From: Rathayibacter sp. Leaf185
Lineage (GTDB): Bacteria > Actinomycetota > Actinomycetes > Actinomycetales > Microbacteriaceae
Length of the DNA stretch: 64,000 nucleotides
Assembly (NCBI RefSeq): GCF_001423885.1
Contig: NZ_LMPP01000001.1
Coordinates: forward strand, 1,217,543 to 1,281,542
Direction of reading: 5' to 3'
In this document: piece after piece, positions 1 through 8,734 of the stretch
Numbering within the stretch: position 1 is the first letter of the stretch
Layout: every line of letters starts with the position of its first letter
Translations under genes and position numbers: made by a program
The notes under the pieces: generated by a model
What the model was told of the DNA's origin: nothing
Database searches by the model: none
The model's input: the letters and a program-made list of their open reading frames with translations, nothing else

Positions 1-504
1 CGAGTCGACCAGGATCACGTCGACATCGTCATCGAGCAGCTCCTGCCACTGCCGACGCTGCCGTTCGATGTCGTCCCGGGCATCGTGCACCGTGACCTCG
101 TCACCGGCAGCCCGTGCATCGGCTTCCACCGCGGTGATGAAGGTGCCGTAGTACGCGTTGCCGAGGTCCGGCACCAGCACGCCCAGCCGCAGTGAGCGCG
201 GTCGGGCTCCGCGGGAGACCGCTCCGAAGACCGCGACCTGGGGGCCCAGCCAGAAGGTGCCGTCGACTCCGCGGGACAGGAGGCGTTCGGCGCTCAGCGT
301 CTCGCAGATGCGGTCGACGCTCGTCCGCGGGAGGTCGAGTTCTCGGGCGATGGCGGTCACGGTCGCCGGCTTCCGCCACTCCCCGAGGAGCGACAGCACC
401 GCGACAGCGTTCGTCACCGCGGGAGTCCTCGATCGCTCCCCCACCGCGTGCCTCTCCTCGTGCTCCCGTAGCCCGTCCGACCGGACGTCCCCATTGTCGC
501 CCAC
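1..504 (-). CDS. IclR-type winged helix fused to sugar-binding (PBP1/LacI-like) domain, transcriptional regulator (C-terminus beyond window)
   Basis: The minus-strand frame from a GTG at 504 stays open to the window edge (168 codons seen). Residues about 26-95 read as an IclR-style winged helix: TPAVTNAVAVLSLL, then LPRTSVDRICETL as recognition helix and a short wing. From about residue 105 the sequence changes to a periplasmic-binding-protein type 1 core (RLGVLVPDLGNAYYGTF), the effector domain usual in LacI regulators. It is divergent from the SIS/ABC sugar operon, so it probably controls that operon in response to the imported sugar (inference). The start is uncertain: another in-frame GTG lies 15 nt upstream. 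The fusion is unusual because IclR regulators normally carry a GAF-like effector domain. Confidence 0.75.
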   Translation of the reverse strand, partial: MGDNGDVRSDGLREHEERHAVGERSRTPAVTNAVAVLSLLGEWRKPATVTAIARELDLPRTSVDRICETLSAERLLSRGVDGTFWLGPQVAVFGAVSRGARPRSLRLGVLVPDLGNAYYGTFITAVEADARAAGDEVTVHDARDDIERQRRQWQELLDDDVDVILVDS

Positions 505-578
505 GAACGGGTTACCCACCAGTCGAACCTTTTGCCGATATATGGTGATAGCGTGATTTCTTGTCAAGGAGGACGTCC
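505..578. promoter_or_regulatory. Divergent promoter region between regulator and sugar operon
   Basis: This 74-bp spacer holds a locally AT-rich stretch (about 528-552, including GATATATGGTGATA) that is the likely promoter/operator for the two divergent transcripts. The only clear element is a strong ribosome-binding site, AAGGAGGA at 566-573, which serves the ATG at 579. I could not assign -35/-10 boxes with confidence. Confidence 0.4.
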
Positions 579-1172
579 ATGAACGCCAGCACTGCCCCGC
601 TCCCGGCCGGTGAGCATCGGCCCGCACCGCGGGAGGCGACGATCGCGCTGCGAGAGCTCGACGTCGCCGTCCACAGTGTGAGCGACGATGATCTCGACCG
701 GATCGCCGGCCGCATCCTGGAGGCCCGGACGATCATCGGCGCAGGCGCGGGCCGCGAGGGCCTGATGATGCGGGCCCTGGTCATGCGGCTGTTCCACGCC
801 GGAGTCAGCGCTCACGTCGTCGGCGACATGACCTGTCCCGCTGTCGGCGAGGGCGACCTGGCCATCCTGTCCCTCGGCCCCGGACGCCTGCCGACGATCG
901 AGACGCTCGCGCGGATAGCTCACGAGGCGGGTGCGCGGACGATGTGCCTCACGGCGGAGCCGGAACTCGTGCCGGAGGGCCTGTTCGACGACGTCGTCGT
1001 CATCGACGCGCAGACCATGGCGTCCGACTCCGGCTCCGTCTCGGTGCTCCCCATGGGCAGCGCGTTCGAGATCGCGCAGCTCATCCTCGTCGACCTCATC
1101 ACCAACCGCGTGCGCGCCGGTGTCGCCGAGAGCATCGGCGACATGCGCGCACGCCACACCAACCTCGAATGA
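579..1172 (+). CDS. SIS-domain sugar phosphate isomerase, 6-phospho-3-hexuloisomerase (HxlB/PHI) family
   Basis: A 197-aa protein starting at ATG 579 behind AAGGAGGA; an upstream in-frame TTG at 561 lies within the ribosome-binding region and is not needed. It has the SIS fold: TIIGAGAGREGLMMRAL near residues 50-66, then AHVVGDMTCPAVGEGDLAILSLGPG. The C-terminal RHTNLE closely matches the RHANLE ending of PHI proteins. PHI enzymes interconvert 3-hexulose 6-phosphate and fructose 6-phosphate in the cytosol. No hexulose-phosphate synthase is adjacent, so the true substrate is probably the phosphorylated form of the sugar imported by the downstream ABC system (inference). First gene of a five-gene operon. 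Confidence 0.8.
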   Translation: MNASTAPLPAGEHRPAPREATIALRELDVAVHSVSDDDLDRIAGRILEARTIIGAGAGREGLMMRALVMRLFHAGVSAHVVGDMTCPAVGEGDLAILSLGPGRLPTIETLARIAHEAGARTMCLTAEPELVPEGLFDDVVVIDAQTMASDSGSVSVLPMGSAFEIAQLILVDLITNRVRAGVAESIGDMRARHTNLE

Positions 1173-1251
1173 ACCTCCGGGCCGAGACGGCTCGCGAGCA
1201 TTTCCGCATCACCCACCACCCCGATCCCACAACGTTGTAAGGAGATCTCCC

Positions 1252-2277
1252 GTGATCAGACTCAAGAAGGTCCTTCCCGTGACCGCCCTCGCCGTCACCG
1301 CCGCCGCCGTTCTGGCGGGCTGCGGGTCGGGCGTCGGCGCCGATGCGAGCGGCAGCGCCTCGACGTCGTTCGTCAACATCGTCAAGCTGGCGGGCGGCGA
1401 CTGGTTCAACCGCATGGAGACGGGCAACCAGGAGTGGGCGGAGGACTCCGGCTTCACGGTCACCCAGACCGCGGGCGACGACTCCACTCCCGAGAAGCAG
1501 ATCGCCGTCATCAGCGACGTGATCCCGCAGCGCCCGGCCGCCATCACGGTCGTCCCGAACGCCCCGGAGAGCATCGAGGCCGTTCTCAAGCGTGCGCAGG
1601 ACGCCGGCATCGTCGTCGTCACCCACGAGGCCGCGGGCATCGAGAACACCGACCTCGACATCGAGGCGTTCAAGGACGAGGAGTACGGCGCGCACCAGAT
1701 GGACCTGCTCGCCTCGTGCATGGGCGACGAGGGCGGCTCCTACGCCCACTTCGTCGGCGGCCTGACCGTCACGAGCCACAACACCTGGGTGACGGCAGCG
1801 GCCGAACGCGCCGCCGCCGAGTATCCCGGTGTCACTCCGATCGGCGACCCGCTGTCGACGGACGAGAGCGCGGACACGGCCTACCAGCGCACCAAGGAGC
1901 TCCTCGCCACCTACCCCGACCTGCGCGGGATCCTCGGCTCGGCGTCGACCGACGTGGTCGGCGCGGGACGCGCGATCGCCGAGGCCGGTAAGGAGGACCA
2001 GGTCTGCGTGATCGGCACCTCGCTGCCCTCGATCGCCGGAGACCAGCTCACCACGGGCGCCATCGACACGATCACGTTCTGGGATCCGGCGCTGGCGGGC
2101 AAGGCGATGCTGACCATCGCCCAGCGCCTCGTCGACGGCGAGACCGTCGCCGCGGGTGACGACCTCGAGATCGAGGGCTACGACTCCCTCGTCCAGAGCG
2201 ACACCTCGGACACGACGTTCTACGGGACGGCCTGGGTCGACGTGACCGCGGAGAACGCGGCCGACTACCCGTTCTGA
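1252..2277 (+). CDS. Sugar ABC transporter substrate-binding lipoprotein
   Basis: A 341-aa protein starting at GTG 1252, with AAGGAG at 1239-1244. The N-terminus is a lipoprotein signal: KK, a hydrophobic stretch, then lipobox L-A-G-C with the lipidated Cys near residue 24. The mature part is a periplasmic-binding-protein type 1 domain of the RhaS/LsrB/RbsB class (FVNIVKLAGGDWFNRMETG, then GVTPIGDP). It should sit on the outer face of the membrane and deliver a sugar or autoinducer-like ligand to the permeases encoded at 3849-5956. The ligand cannot be named. An 80-nt gap separates it from the SIS gene and a 78-nt gap from the ATPase gene. Confidence 0.88.
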   Translation: MIRLKKVLPVTALAVTAAAVLAGCGSGVGADASGSASTSFVNIVKLAGGDWFNRMETGNQEWAEDSGFTVTQTAGDDSTPEKQIAVISDVIPQRPAAITVVPNAPESIEAVLKRAQDAGIVVVTHEAAGIENTDLDIEAFKDEEYGAHQMDLLASCMGDEGGSYAHFVGGLTVTSHNTWVTAAAERAAAEYPGVTPIGDPLSTDESADTAYQRTKELLATYPDLRGILGSASTDVVGAGRAIAEAGKEDQVCVIGTSLPSIAGDQLTTGAIDTITFWDPALAGKAMLTIAQRLVDGETVAAGDDLEIEGYDSLVQSDTSDTTFYGTAWVDVTAENAADYPF

Positions 2278-2355
2278 TCCATCCACCTCACCGAGAACAC
2301 AGCAGGTGCGGCCGTCCCGTTCGCGACGACGGCCGCACCAGGAGGGGCATGCACG

Positions 2356-3852
2356 ATGCCGAACACACCTGTGGTGCTGAGAGCCAGCGCCGTGAAGAAG
2401 TCCTACGGCGGTGTGCACGCCCTGTCCGGAGTCGACCTCGAGATCCGCGCGGGCGAGGTGCACTGCCTCGCCGGGGCCAACGGCTCCGGCAAGTCGACGC
2501 TCATCAAGATCTTGAGCGGAGTGGAGACCGCCGACGCGGGCGTGATCGAGATCGGCGGCGAGGAGGTCGGTCGTCTCAGCGTGATCGACGCCATCTCCCG
2601 CGGCATCCAGGTCATCTACCAGGACCTCTCGCTCTTCCCCAACCTCACGGTGGCCGAGAACATGGCGATGACCACACGCGTCGCAGGCGGGCGGAAGATC
2701 GTCTCCGCCTCCGCCGCCCGAGCGCTGACCGAGCGCGTCACCGCGCGTCTCGGACTGCAGATCGACCCCGATGCGCTCCTCGAGGAGCTCCCTGTCGCCC
2801 AGCGCCAGCTCGTCGCGATCTGCCGCGCGCTGGCCAACGACGTGAAGGTCCTCTTCATGGACGAGCCGACGACGGCGCTCACCTGGAACGAGGTCGAGAC
2901 GCTGTTCGGGGTCGTGCGGACCCTCAAGAGCGACGGGGTGTCGATCGTCTTCGTCAGTCACAAGACCGAGGAGGTCTTCGCCCTCTCGGACCGGATCACC
3001 GTCCTCCGCAACGGGCGGATGGTCGCCGCCGGCGACGCGACGGACTTCGACCGCGACTCGCTCGTCGAGGCGCTCATCGGCCGGCAGGAGCTCGAGGAGC
3101 GCATCGTCGCCGATCTGCCCGCGGACGTCCGTCCGGCACTCCGCGTGCAGAACCTCAGCGCGCCCGGCCTCTTCGAGGACGTCTCCTTCGACGTCTCGCC
3201 CGGCGAGATCGTGGGCCTGACGGGCATCATGGGTTCCGGCCGCAGCGAGGTGGCCGATGCCGTCTTCGGCATCATCCCCTTCACCCGCGGATCGGTCGAG
3301 GTCGACGGGCGCCGGGTCCGCAGCGGCTCGGTCGCCAGCGCGATGGACGCCGGTATCGCCTACGTCCCGGCCGACCGCCTCACGCAGGGCGTGTTCCTCG
3401 AGCAGCCGATCAGCCGCAACATGATCGCCTCGTCGATCTCACGGGTGACCAGCCGCCTCGGCTGGCTCCGCCCGAAGACGGTCGCCCGCCGCGTCGACGG
3501 CCTCGTGGCCGACCTCGAGCTCAAGATCGGCCAGCCGTCGGATCCCGTCTCGACCCTCTCCGGCGGCAACCAGCAGCGCGTCGTCCTGGCGAAGTGGCTC
3601 GCCACCGACCCCAAGGTGCTCGTCCTCAACGGCCCCACCGTCGGCGTCGACATCGGCTCGAAGTCGGCCATCCTCCAGATCCTGCGCGATCGCGCAGCGG
3701 CGGGGATGACCGTCCTCCTCATCTCGGACGACATCCCCGAGCTGGTGAGCGTGTGCCACCGCGTCCTCGTGGTGCGGCGCGGCCGACTCGTCGACGAGAT
3801 CACCTCGGACACCGTCACGGTCGAGGCCGTGCGAGAACGGAGCATCGCGTGA
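2356..3852 (+). CDS. Sugar ABC transporter ATP-binding protein (two NBDs, MglA/RbsA type)
   Basis: A 498-aa tandem ATPase from ATG 2356 with an AGGAGG site upstream. The first nucleotide-binding domain is complete: Walker A GANGSGKST (residues 40-48), Walker B VLFMDEPT and a VSH switch. The second is degenerate: its Walker A position reads TGIMGSGRSE with no Lys-Ser/Thr, and the Walker B region reads VLVLNGPTVGVD instead of the usual DEPT. It still keeps LSGGNQQ. A weakened second site is known in this CUT2 family. It energises the two permeases that follow. Its TGA overlaps the GTG of the first permease gene (GTGA), a sign of translational coupling. Confidence 0.9.
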   Translation: MPNTPVVLRASAVKKSYGGVHALSGVDLEIRAGEVHCLAGANGSGKSTLIKILSGVETADAGVIEIGGEEVGRLSVIDAISRGIQVIYQDLSLFPNLTVAENMAMTTRVAGGRKIVSASAARALTERVTARLGLQIDPDALLEELPVAQRQLVAICRALANDVKVLFMDEPTTALTWNEVETLFGVVRTLKSDGVSIVFVSHKTEEVFALSDRITVLRNGRMVAAGDATDFDRDSLVEALIGRQELEERIVADLPADVRPALRVQNLSAPGLFEDVSFDVSPGEIVGLTGIMGSGRSEVADAVFGIIPFTRGSVEVDGRRVRSGSVASAMDAGIAYVPADRLTQGVFLEQPISRNMIASSISRVTSRLGWLRPKTVARRVDGLVADLELKIGQPSDPVSTLSGGNQQRVVLAKWLATDPKVLVLNGPTVGVDIGSKSAILQILRDRAAAGMTVLLISDDIPELVSVCHRVLVVRRGRLVDEITSDTVTVEAVRERSIA

Positions 3853-4874
3853 GCGCCACGACCTTCCACGCGCCCAGCGCCCTGGCCCGCCTGCGCGGCC
3901 GCAACAACGAGGGCATCCTGCTCGGCATCATCGTGCTCGTCGTGCTGGTGATCGCCGTCATCAGCCCGGGCACGCTCAGCGTCGGCATGGCCGCCGACAT
4001 CCTCCGCGGGGCCGTCGTCAACATGGCGCTCGCGCTGGGGCTGCTGCTCGTGATCGTCTCGGGCGGCATCGACGTGTCCTTCACCGCGATCGCGATCTTC
4101 GCCGCCTACCTGACCGTCGTCGTGATGCAGTCGAGCGGGATCGACAACGCGCTCCTCGCGTTCGCCGGCGCCACCGCCGTGGGCGCGGTCGTCGGGATCC
4201 TCAACGCCGTCCTCGTCGCGGGCTTCCATCTGCAGACCCTCATCGCGACGCTCGGCACGCAGGGCATCGTGCGCGGCGCCCTGCTCGCCTTCGTCGGGGC
4301 CACCTACCTGTCGACCCTGCCCGGCTCCCTCGCCGCGGTCGGGAACGCACGGCTCGCGACCGTCGACGGGTCCGCGGTCAGCGTGCTCATCGTCCCCGTG
4401 GCGCTGCTCGCCGTCGGCCTCGCGCTGGTGCTGCGGAAGACCATGTTCGGGCGCTCGGTCTACGCGATCGGCGGAGCTCCCGAGTCGGCCCGTCGCGCGG
4501 GGATCCGCGTGGGTCGCGTGCAGACGATCATCTACATCGTCGCGGGCGCGCTGTCCGGATTCGCGGGGATGGTGCACGTCTCGCTCGTGGGCCACGCGTC
4601 GCCCTTCGAACTGGTCGGCACCGAGCTCAACGTCATCGCCGCGGTGGTGATCGGCGGAGCCGCCGACACCGGCGGTCGCGGATCGGTGCAGGGCGTCGCA
4701 CTCGGCGTGATCCTGCTCGCCCTCATCCAGAACTCGCTCGTGCGCCTCGGCATCCCGGGCTTCTGGCACACCCTCGTCGTCGGCCTCGTGATCCTCGCCG
4801 GCGTCGCCATCCAAGCGCAGACCCGCCGACTGCGGCAGGCGCGCTCCCGCGTTCTCGAAGGAGCGGTCGCATGA
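3849..4874 (+). CDS. Sugar ABC transporter permease 1 (CUT2/BPD_transp_2)
   Basis: A 341-aa polytopic membrane protein from GTG 3849, overlapping the ATPase stop by 4 nt. Multiple hydrophobic helices start near residue 24 (LLGIIVLVVLVIAVI). The family hallmark LVIVSGGIDVSFTAI is near residue 65, and the cytoplasmic coupling region YAIGGAPESARRAGI lies past the middle. CUT2 importers of ribose, rhamnose and AI-2 use this fold. It pairs with the second permease (4871-5956) to form the heteromeric channel. The N-terminal half of the long open frame upstream of 3849 is only a shadow of the ATPase gene. Confidence 0.88.
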   Translation: MSATTFHAPSALARLRGRNNEGILLGIIVLVVLVIAVISPGTLSVGMAADILRGAVVNMALALGLLLVIVSGGIDVSFTAIAIFAAYLTVVVMQSSGIDNALLAFAGATAVGAVVGILNAVLVAGFHLQTLIATLGTQGIVRGALLAFVGATYLSTLPGSLAAVGNARLATVDGSAVSVLIVPVALLAVGLALVLRKTMFGRSVYAIGGAPESARRAGIRVGRVQTIIYIVAGALSGFAGMVHVSLVGHASPFELVGTELNVIAAVVIGGAADTGGRGSVQGVALGVILLALIQNSLVRLGIPGFWHTLVVGLVILAGVAIQAQTRRLRQARSRVLEGAVA

Positions 4875-5956
4875 CCACCGAACGAACCGTCGAGCGGCCC
4901 GCCGGCCGCCTGTCCGGACCAGGCTTCCGCCGCGCGGTCGACTCCGCCGGGCACACCGGGAACCTCGGCATCCTGCTCGTCGTCGTCATCATCGTGTTCA
5001 GCCTCCTGAACCCGTCGATCTTCCCCACGGCACTGAACCTGCAGTCGATCGGGTACGCCGTCCCCGAGGTCGGGCTGCTGGCCCTCGCTGTCGCGATCAC
5101 GATGTCCAGCGGAGGGATCGACCTGTCGATCGTCGCCACCGCCAACCTCGCGGCTCTCGCGATGGCGACGACGTCGATCGCGCTCCTGCAGAGCGGAGCT
5201 CCCGATCCGACGGCCGCTGTCGCCGGCATCGCCGTGGCCGTCGTCGTCGGACTGGTCTGCGGTCTCGTCAACGGCCTGCTCGTCTCCCGCCTCCGGATCG
5301 CGCCGATCCTGGCGACGCTCGCGACCATGACGGTCTTCACGGGGGCCGCACTCGTGCTGACCCGCGGAGAGCCGGTCTACGGCCTCCCCGACACGATCCT
5401 CGATCTCGGCATCGCGACGATCGCCATCGTCCCGGTCACCTTCTGGCTCTTCGTGCTCGCCGTCGCCCTGCTGTGGGCGGTGATGAACCGCACGGGTCTC
5501 GGCCTGCGGATCATCCTCGTCGGAGCGAGCCCCGAGGCGGCCGACTACACCGGCATCCGACGCAGCCGTGTGCTGCTCAGCACCTACGCGACGAGCGGCG
5601 CCGTCGCCGCCATCGCCGGCGTGATGATGTCGGCGCGCTCGGCCAGCGCCACCGCCGACTACGGATCCTCCTACCTCCTGCTCGCGATCACGATCGCCGT
5701 GCTCGGTGGGACCAACCCCACCGGCGGCCGCGCGCCCATCGTCGGGGTCGGCATCGGCGCCCTGGTCCTGCAGTGCATCTCGAGCGGCTTCAACGGCCTG
5801 CAGATCAGCCCGTACATCTACCAGATCGTCCAGGGCCTGATCCTCGTCGTCGTCCTCGTGCTCGAGGTCCGGCGGGGCCGCCTCACCCGCTGGATCAAGG
5901 GGATCACCACGCGACCGTCCCGTGACGGCGAGGCACTGCGCACGGAGTCGCGCTGA
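4871..5956 (+). CDS. Sugar ABC transporter permease 2 (CUT2/BPD_transp_2)
   Basis: A 361-aa membrane protein starting at ATG 4871 in an ATGA overlap with permease 1. It shares the family layout: long first helix LGILLVVVIIVFSLL, the MSSGGIDLSIVATANLAAL motif, and IILVGASPEAADYTGI before the last helices. It has an extra hydrophilic N-terminus of about 30 residues and a basic tail. It is the last gene of the operon. The next gene downstream is convergent, and the 22-nt spacer shows no clear hairpin terminator. Confidence 0.88.
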   Translation: MTTERTVERPAGRLSGPGFRRAVDSAGHTGNLGILLVVVIIVFSLLNPSIFPTALNLQSIGYAVPEVGLLALAVAITMSSGGIDLSIVATANLAALAMATTSIALLQSGAPDPTAAVAGIAVAVVVGLVCGLVNGLLVSRLRIAPILATLATMTVFTGAALVLTRGEPVYGLPDTILDLGIATIAIVPVTFWLFVLAVALLWAVMNRTGLGLRIILVGASPEAADYTGIRRSRVLLSTYATSGAVAAIAGVMMSARSASATADYGSSYLLLAITIAVLGGTNPTGGRAPIVGVGIGALVLQCISSGFNGLQISPYIYQIVQGLILVVVLVLEVRRGRLTRWIKGITTRPSRDGEALRTESR

Positions 5957-5978
5957 CGCACCGTCCGGGCGTCCCCGC

Positions 5979-6935
5979 TCAGCCCCGCAGCGCGAGCAGC
6001 CAGGCGTACAGCGCCATCGACAGCAGGTAGCAGCCGGCGATGATCGCGTAGCCCGCGACGTACACGCGTGCAGGGCGGCCCCGCGCGGTCCACCAGCTGA
6101 AGCGCCGGAACGCCCACGGCACGAAGATCCAGCCGAGGAGCTGCGTCGACACGACGTTGCCGATGAACAGCGACAGCCAGAACGGCACGCCGTGCGCGGC
6201 GAACAGAGGGTCGGCGATGAAGTAGCCCCAGAGGAACACGATCGGGTAGAGCATCAGCAGCACCAGCAGATTGCTCTTGAACACCGGATCCGGCACCGGC
6301 TTGTCGCGGCCGGCCCAGAAGCCGAAGCCGTAGCTCGCCCGGGTCAGCGAGAGCTGCTGGTTGTAGGCCGCCCCGTCGGCGAGCAGCGCCGTGCGCTCCG
6401 GCGACTCGATCCAGCGGTTCAGGTCGGCCTCGGTGTCGAAGCTCAGCACGACGACCCAGTCGTCCTGCACACCCGGTATCGGACGCTCGACCCGGTGCCC
6501 GACGAAGCCCTCGAAGTGCGACTCCGCCGCCGAGATGCGGCGCTGCCACGCCAGGAACGCGGCCTCGTCCTCCGGTGCCACCCGGCTGGTGATCAGCACC
6601 GATGCCGCCTCGGAGGAGTGCCTCGTCTCCTCGGTGAACAGGTGTACCGAGTCGTTGCCGACGAGCACCCCGTCCATCTCCTCGAGGAGGGCCGCGCGCT
6701 CCGGGCTCTGGAGCCAGCTGCGCGCCGCGTCGCGGTCGCGGAAGCGCTCGACGACGATCCAGTCGACCTGGTGCGGAGGATCGGGGCGGAGGACCTCGCG
6801 GCCGAGGAAGCCGGGCCGGCCCTCGAGCCGCTCGCCGACCGACTCCTGCCACGCCTCGTACCGGGCGTAGTCGGCCTCGGCGAGGCGGCGGTGCGCGACC
6901 AGCGAGACGGGAGCCGAGGTGATGGCGTCCGTCAC
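5979..6935 (-). CDS. Tandem antibiotic-biosynthesis-monooxygenase (ABM)-like domains with C-terminal membrane region
   Basis: A 318-aa protein starting at GTG 6935. Residues about 9-95 and 110-190 are two ABM/dimeric alpha-beta-barrel repeats. Each has a W-VV--F---A----W--SPER pattern (WIVVERFRDRDAARSWLQSPER; WVVVLSFDTEADLNRWIESPER). From about residue 215 there are three to four hydrophobic helices (NLLVLLMLYPIVFLWGYF, LSLFIGNVVSTQLLGWIFV, YAIIAGCYLLSMALYAWLL). The barrels should face the cytosol. The family name does not establish an enzyme activity here. The start lies 3 nt downstream of the guanine deaminase stop, so the two are co-transcribed. Confidence 0.7.
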   Translation of the reverse strand: MTDAITSAPVSLVAHRRLAEADYARYEAWQESVGERLEGRPGFLGREVLRPDPPHQVDWIVVERFRDRDAARSWLQSPERAALLEEMDGVLVGNDSVHLFTEETRHSSEAASVLITSRVAPEDEAAFLAWQRRISAAESHFEGFVGHRVERPIPGVQDDWVVVLSFDTEADLNRWIESPERTALLADGAAYNQQLSLTRASYGFGFWAGRDKPVPDPVFKSNLLVLLMLYPIVFLWGYFIADPLFAAHGVPFWLSLFIGNVVSTQLLGWIFVPWAFRRFSWWTARGRPARVYVAGYAIIAGCYLLSMALYAWLLALRG

Positions 6936-6937
6936 CG

Positions 6938-8332
6938 TCAGGCCTTCTGGTAGGCGAGCTCGCCCATCACCCAGGTCTGGTCGACGGCGCGCTCGTCGCC
7001 GACCATCATGATCCCGAACAGCAGCTCGCGGACCGCGTCCTGCGTCAGCTCGCCGCCGTCGTGCGCGAGGCTCTGGTGCCAGGCGGAGGCGGGAGGCCCG
7101 GCCGTCCAGTCCAGCGCGACGAAGTCCGCCTCCTTGCCGATGTCGAAGCTGCCGACGAGATCATCGATGTAGAGCGCCTCCGCCCCGCCCTTCGTCACGG
7201 AGTAGAAGGCGCGGTAGGGCGAGAGCTTGTTGCGCTCGGACTCGGCGAGATCCATCTCGCTGGGCACGATGCTGCCGTCGAGGATCGTGTTGTTGAGCAT
7301 GCCCACCTTGTAGGCGTCCTCGAGCGAGTTGAGGAGGCTGAAGCGGTTGCCGCCGCCCATGTCGGTTCCGAGGCTGAGCAGTACGCGGTGCTCGGGGTCG
7401 GTCGCCCGGCCCAGGCGGAACAGGCCGGAGCCGAGGTAGAGGTTCGACGACGGGCAGAACGCGACGGACGCGCCCGACTGCGAGAAGCGCCGGAACTCGT
7501 CGTTCGAGAGCCAGACTCCGTGGCCGCCGGTGAACTTCGGGCCGACGAGGTCGTACTTCTCGTAGACGGCGAGGTAGTCGTGGCAGTCCTCGTGCAGCGC
7601 GAGCACGCCGTGGATCTCGGCCGGGTTCTCGGAGATGTGGGTGTTGATCCAGACGTCGGGGTGCTCCTCCTTGAGCCGCCGGCACGCGTCGAGCAGCTCC
7701 TCCGAGGCGCCGAAGCCGAAGCGGGGCGTGACGGCGTAGAGGCTGCGGCCGACCCTGTGATGCTTCTCGATGAGCGCCGTGCTGTCGGCGTAGAACTGCT
7801 CGGGAGTGTTCGCGAAGTAGTCGGGCACGTGGCGGTCGATGCCGGTGAGACCGCCGATCATGCGCATGTTGCGCTTGGCCGCCTCCTCGAAGAAGACCTC
7901 GTTGCAGGTGAGGCTGCCCGTGGTGAAGGTCTGAGCGGTGGTGGTTCCGGAGGCGAGCAGATTGTCGAAGAAGTGCGTCGTGCCCTCGAGCGCGTAGTCG
8001 CGGTCGGCGTACTTGTGCTCCTCCGGGAACACCCACTTCTGCAGCCACGGCAGAAGCTGCTCGCCGTACGCCCCGAGCACCCGCGTCTGCGGCAGGTGGA
8101 TGTGGCCGTCGATGAAGCCGGGCACGATGATCCGGTCGGGGATCTCGGTGACCGGCACGCCGGAGTGCTTGCTCGCCAGCTCGGCGTACGGGCCGAAGTC
8201 GACGATGATGCCGTCCTCGAGCACGAGCAGCCCGTCGGCGTGGAACCTGGTCGCCGCTTCCTCGTCGCCCACGTGCTTCCACGGGTCGTCGATGAAGTCG
8301 AGGAACGTGCCGCGGATCGCCGTCAGGGCCAC
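6938..8332 (-). CDS. guaD: Guanine deaminase
   Basis: A 464-aa amidohydrolase starting at GTG 8332 with GGGAG six bases upstream. It has the metal-binding HxH in PGFIDGHIHLPQ (residues about 69-80), GTTHFFDNLLASGTTTAQTF, the CPSSNLYLGSGLF segment and LSLGTDMGGGNRFSLL with the metal Asp. This pattern and length match GuaD, which converts guanine to xanthine and ammonia in purine catabolism. It is followed by the ABM/membrane gene in the same transcript. No xanthine dehydrogenase gene is adjacent. Confidence 0.88.
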   Translation of the reverse strand: MALTAIRGTFLDFIDDPWKHVGDEEAATRFHADGLLVLEDGIIVDFGPYAELASKHSGVPVTEIPDRIIVPGFIDGHIHLPQTRVLGAYGEQLLPWLQKWVFPEEHKYADRDYALEGTTHFFDNLLASGTTTAQTFTTGSLTCNEVFFEEAAKRNMRMIGGLTGIDRHVPDYFANTPEQFYADSTALIEKHHRVGRSLYAVTPRFGFGASEELLDACRRLKEEHPDVWINTHISENPAEIHGVLALHEDCHDYLAVYEKYDLVGPKFTGGHGVWLSNDEFRRFSQSGASVAFCPSSNLYLGSGLFRLGRATDPEHRVLLSLGTDMGGGNRFSLLNSLEDAYKVGMLNNTILDGSIVPSEMDLAESERNKLSPYRAFYSVTKGGAEALYIDDLVGSFDIGKEADFVALDWTAGPPASAWHQSLAHDGGELTQDAVRELLFGIMMVGDERAVDQTWVMGELAYQKA

Positions 8333-8734
8333 TGTGTACTCCCGGGGAGGTGCTCCCGCGCGAGGGCGCGGGGTATCGGCCTCAGCGTGACAGGGTGCTG
8401 GCGCGGCGTGGACCCCCCGTTAAGGCTCGAAGTCCCCTCCGGCGAGCTCTACCGAGTGCTTCTCGGAGGGTGTGACGGCGCGTAATTTACTCCATGGCTC
8501 GGCAGCGCTCGTAGGGCATCGACCGTGCTACCCAAAGGAGATCGCCGGCCACGCCATCGGACGAGTTCTATTCGACGTCTCAGCTGGCGATACCACCCAG
8601 GGTGCGCAAGGTCCGACGCTGATCGCGGGTCAGCTGAGGTGGGGACGCCCCATGATCACCTGTCCAGGCCAGCACAAACCTTCGAGCTGGCCCCACACCC
8701 AGGAGGAGTTGCGTGATGCGGGTACCCTTTCGCC
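8333..8734. other. 402-bp region without a supported gene
   Basis: The first half must contain the guaD promoter (minus strand) and the second half the promoter for the gene at 8735. The segment from about 8470 on is visibly poorer in G+C than the surroundings, like the gene that follows. The sequence GGGTACCCT ends seven bases before the ATG at 8735. TACCCT could be a -10 box giving a leaderless or near-leaderless transcript, because no ribosome-binding site precedes that ATG. No RNA gene or clear hairpin was recognised. Confidence 0.5.
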
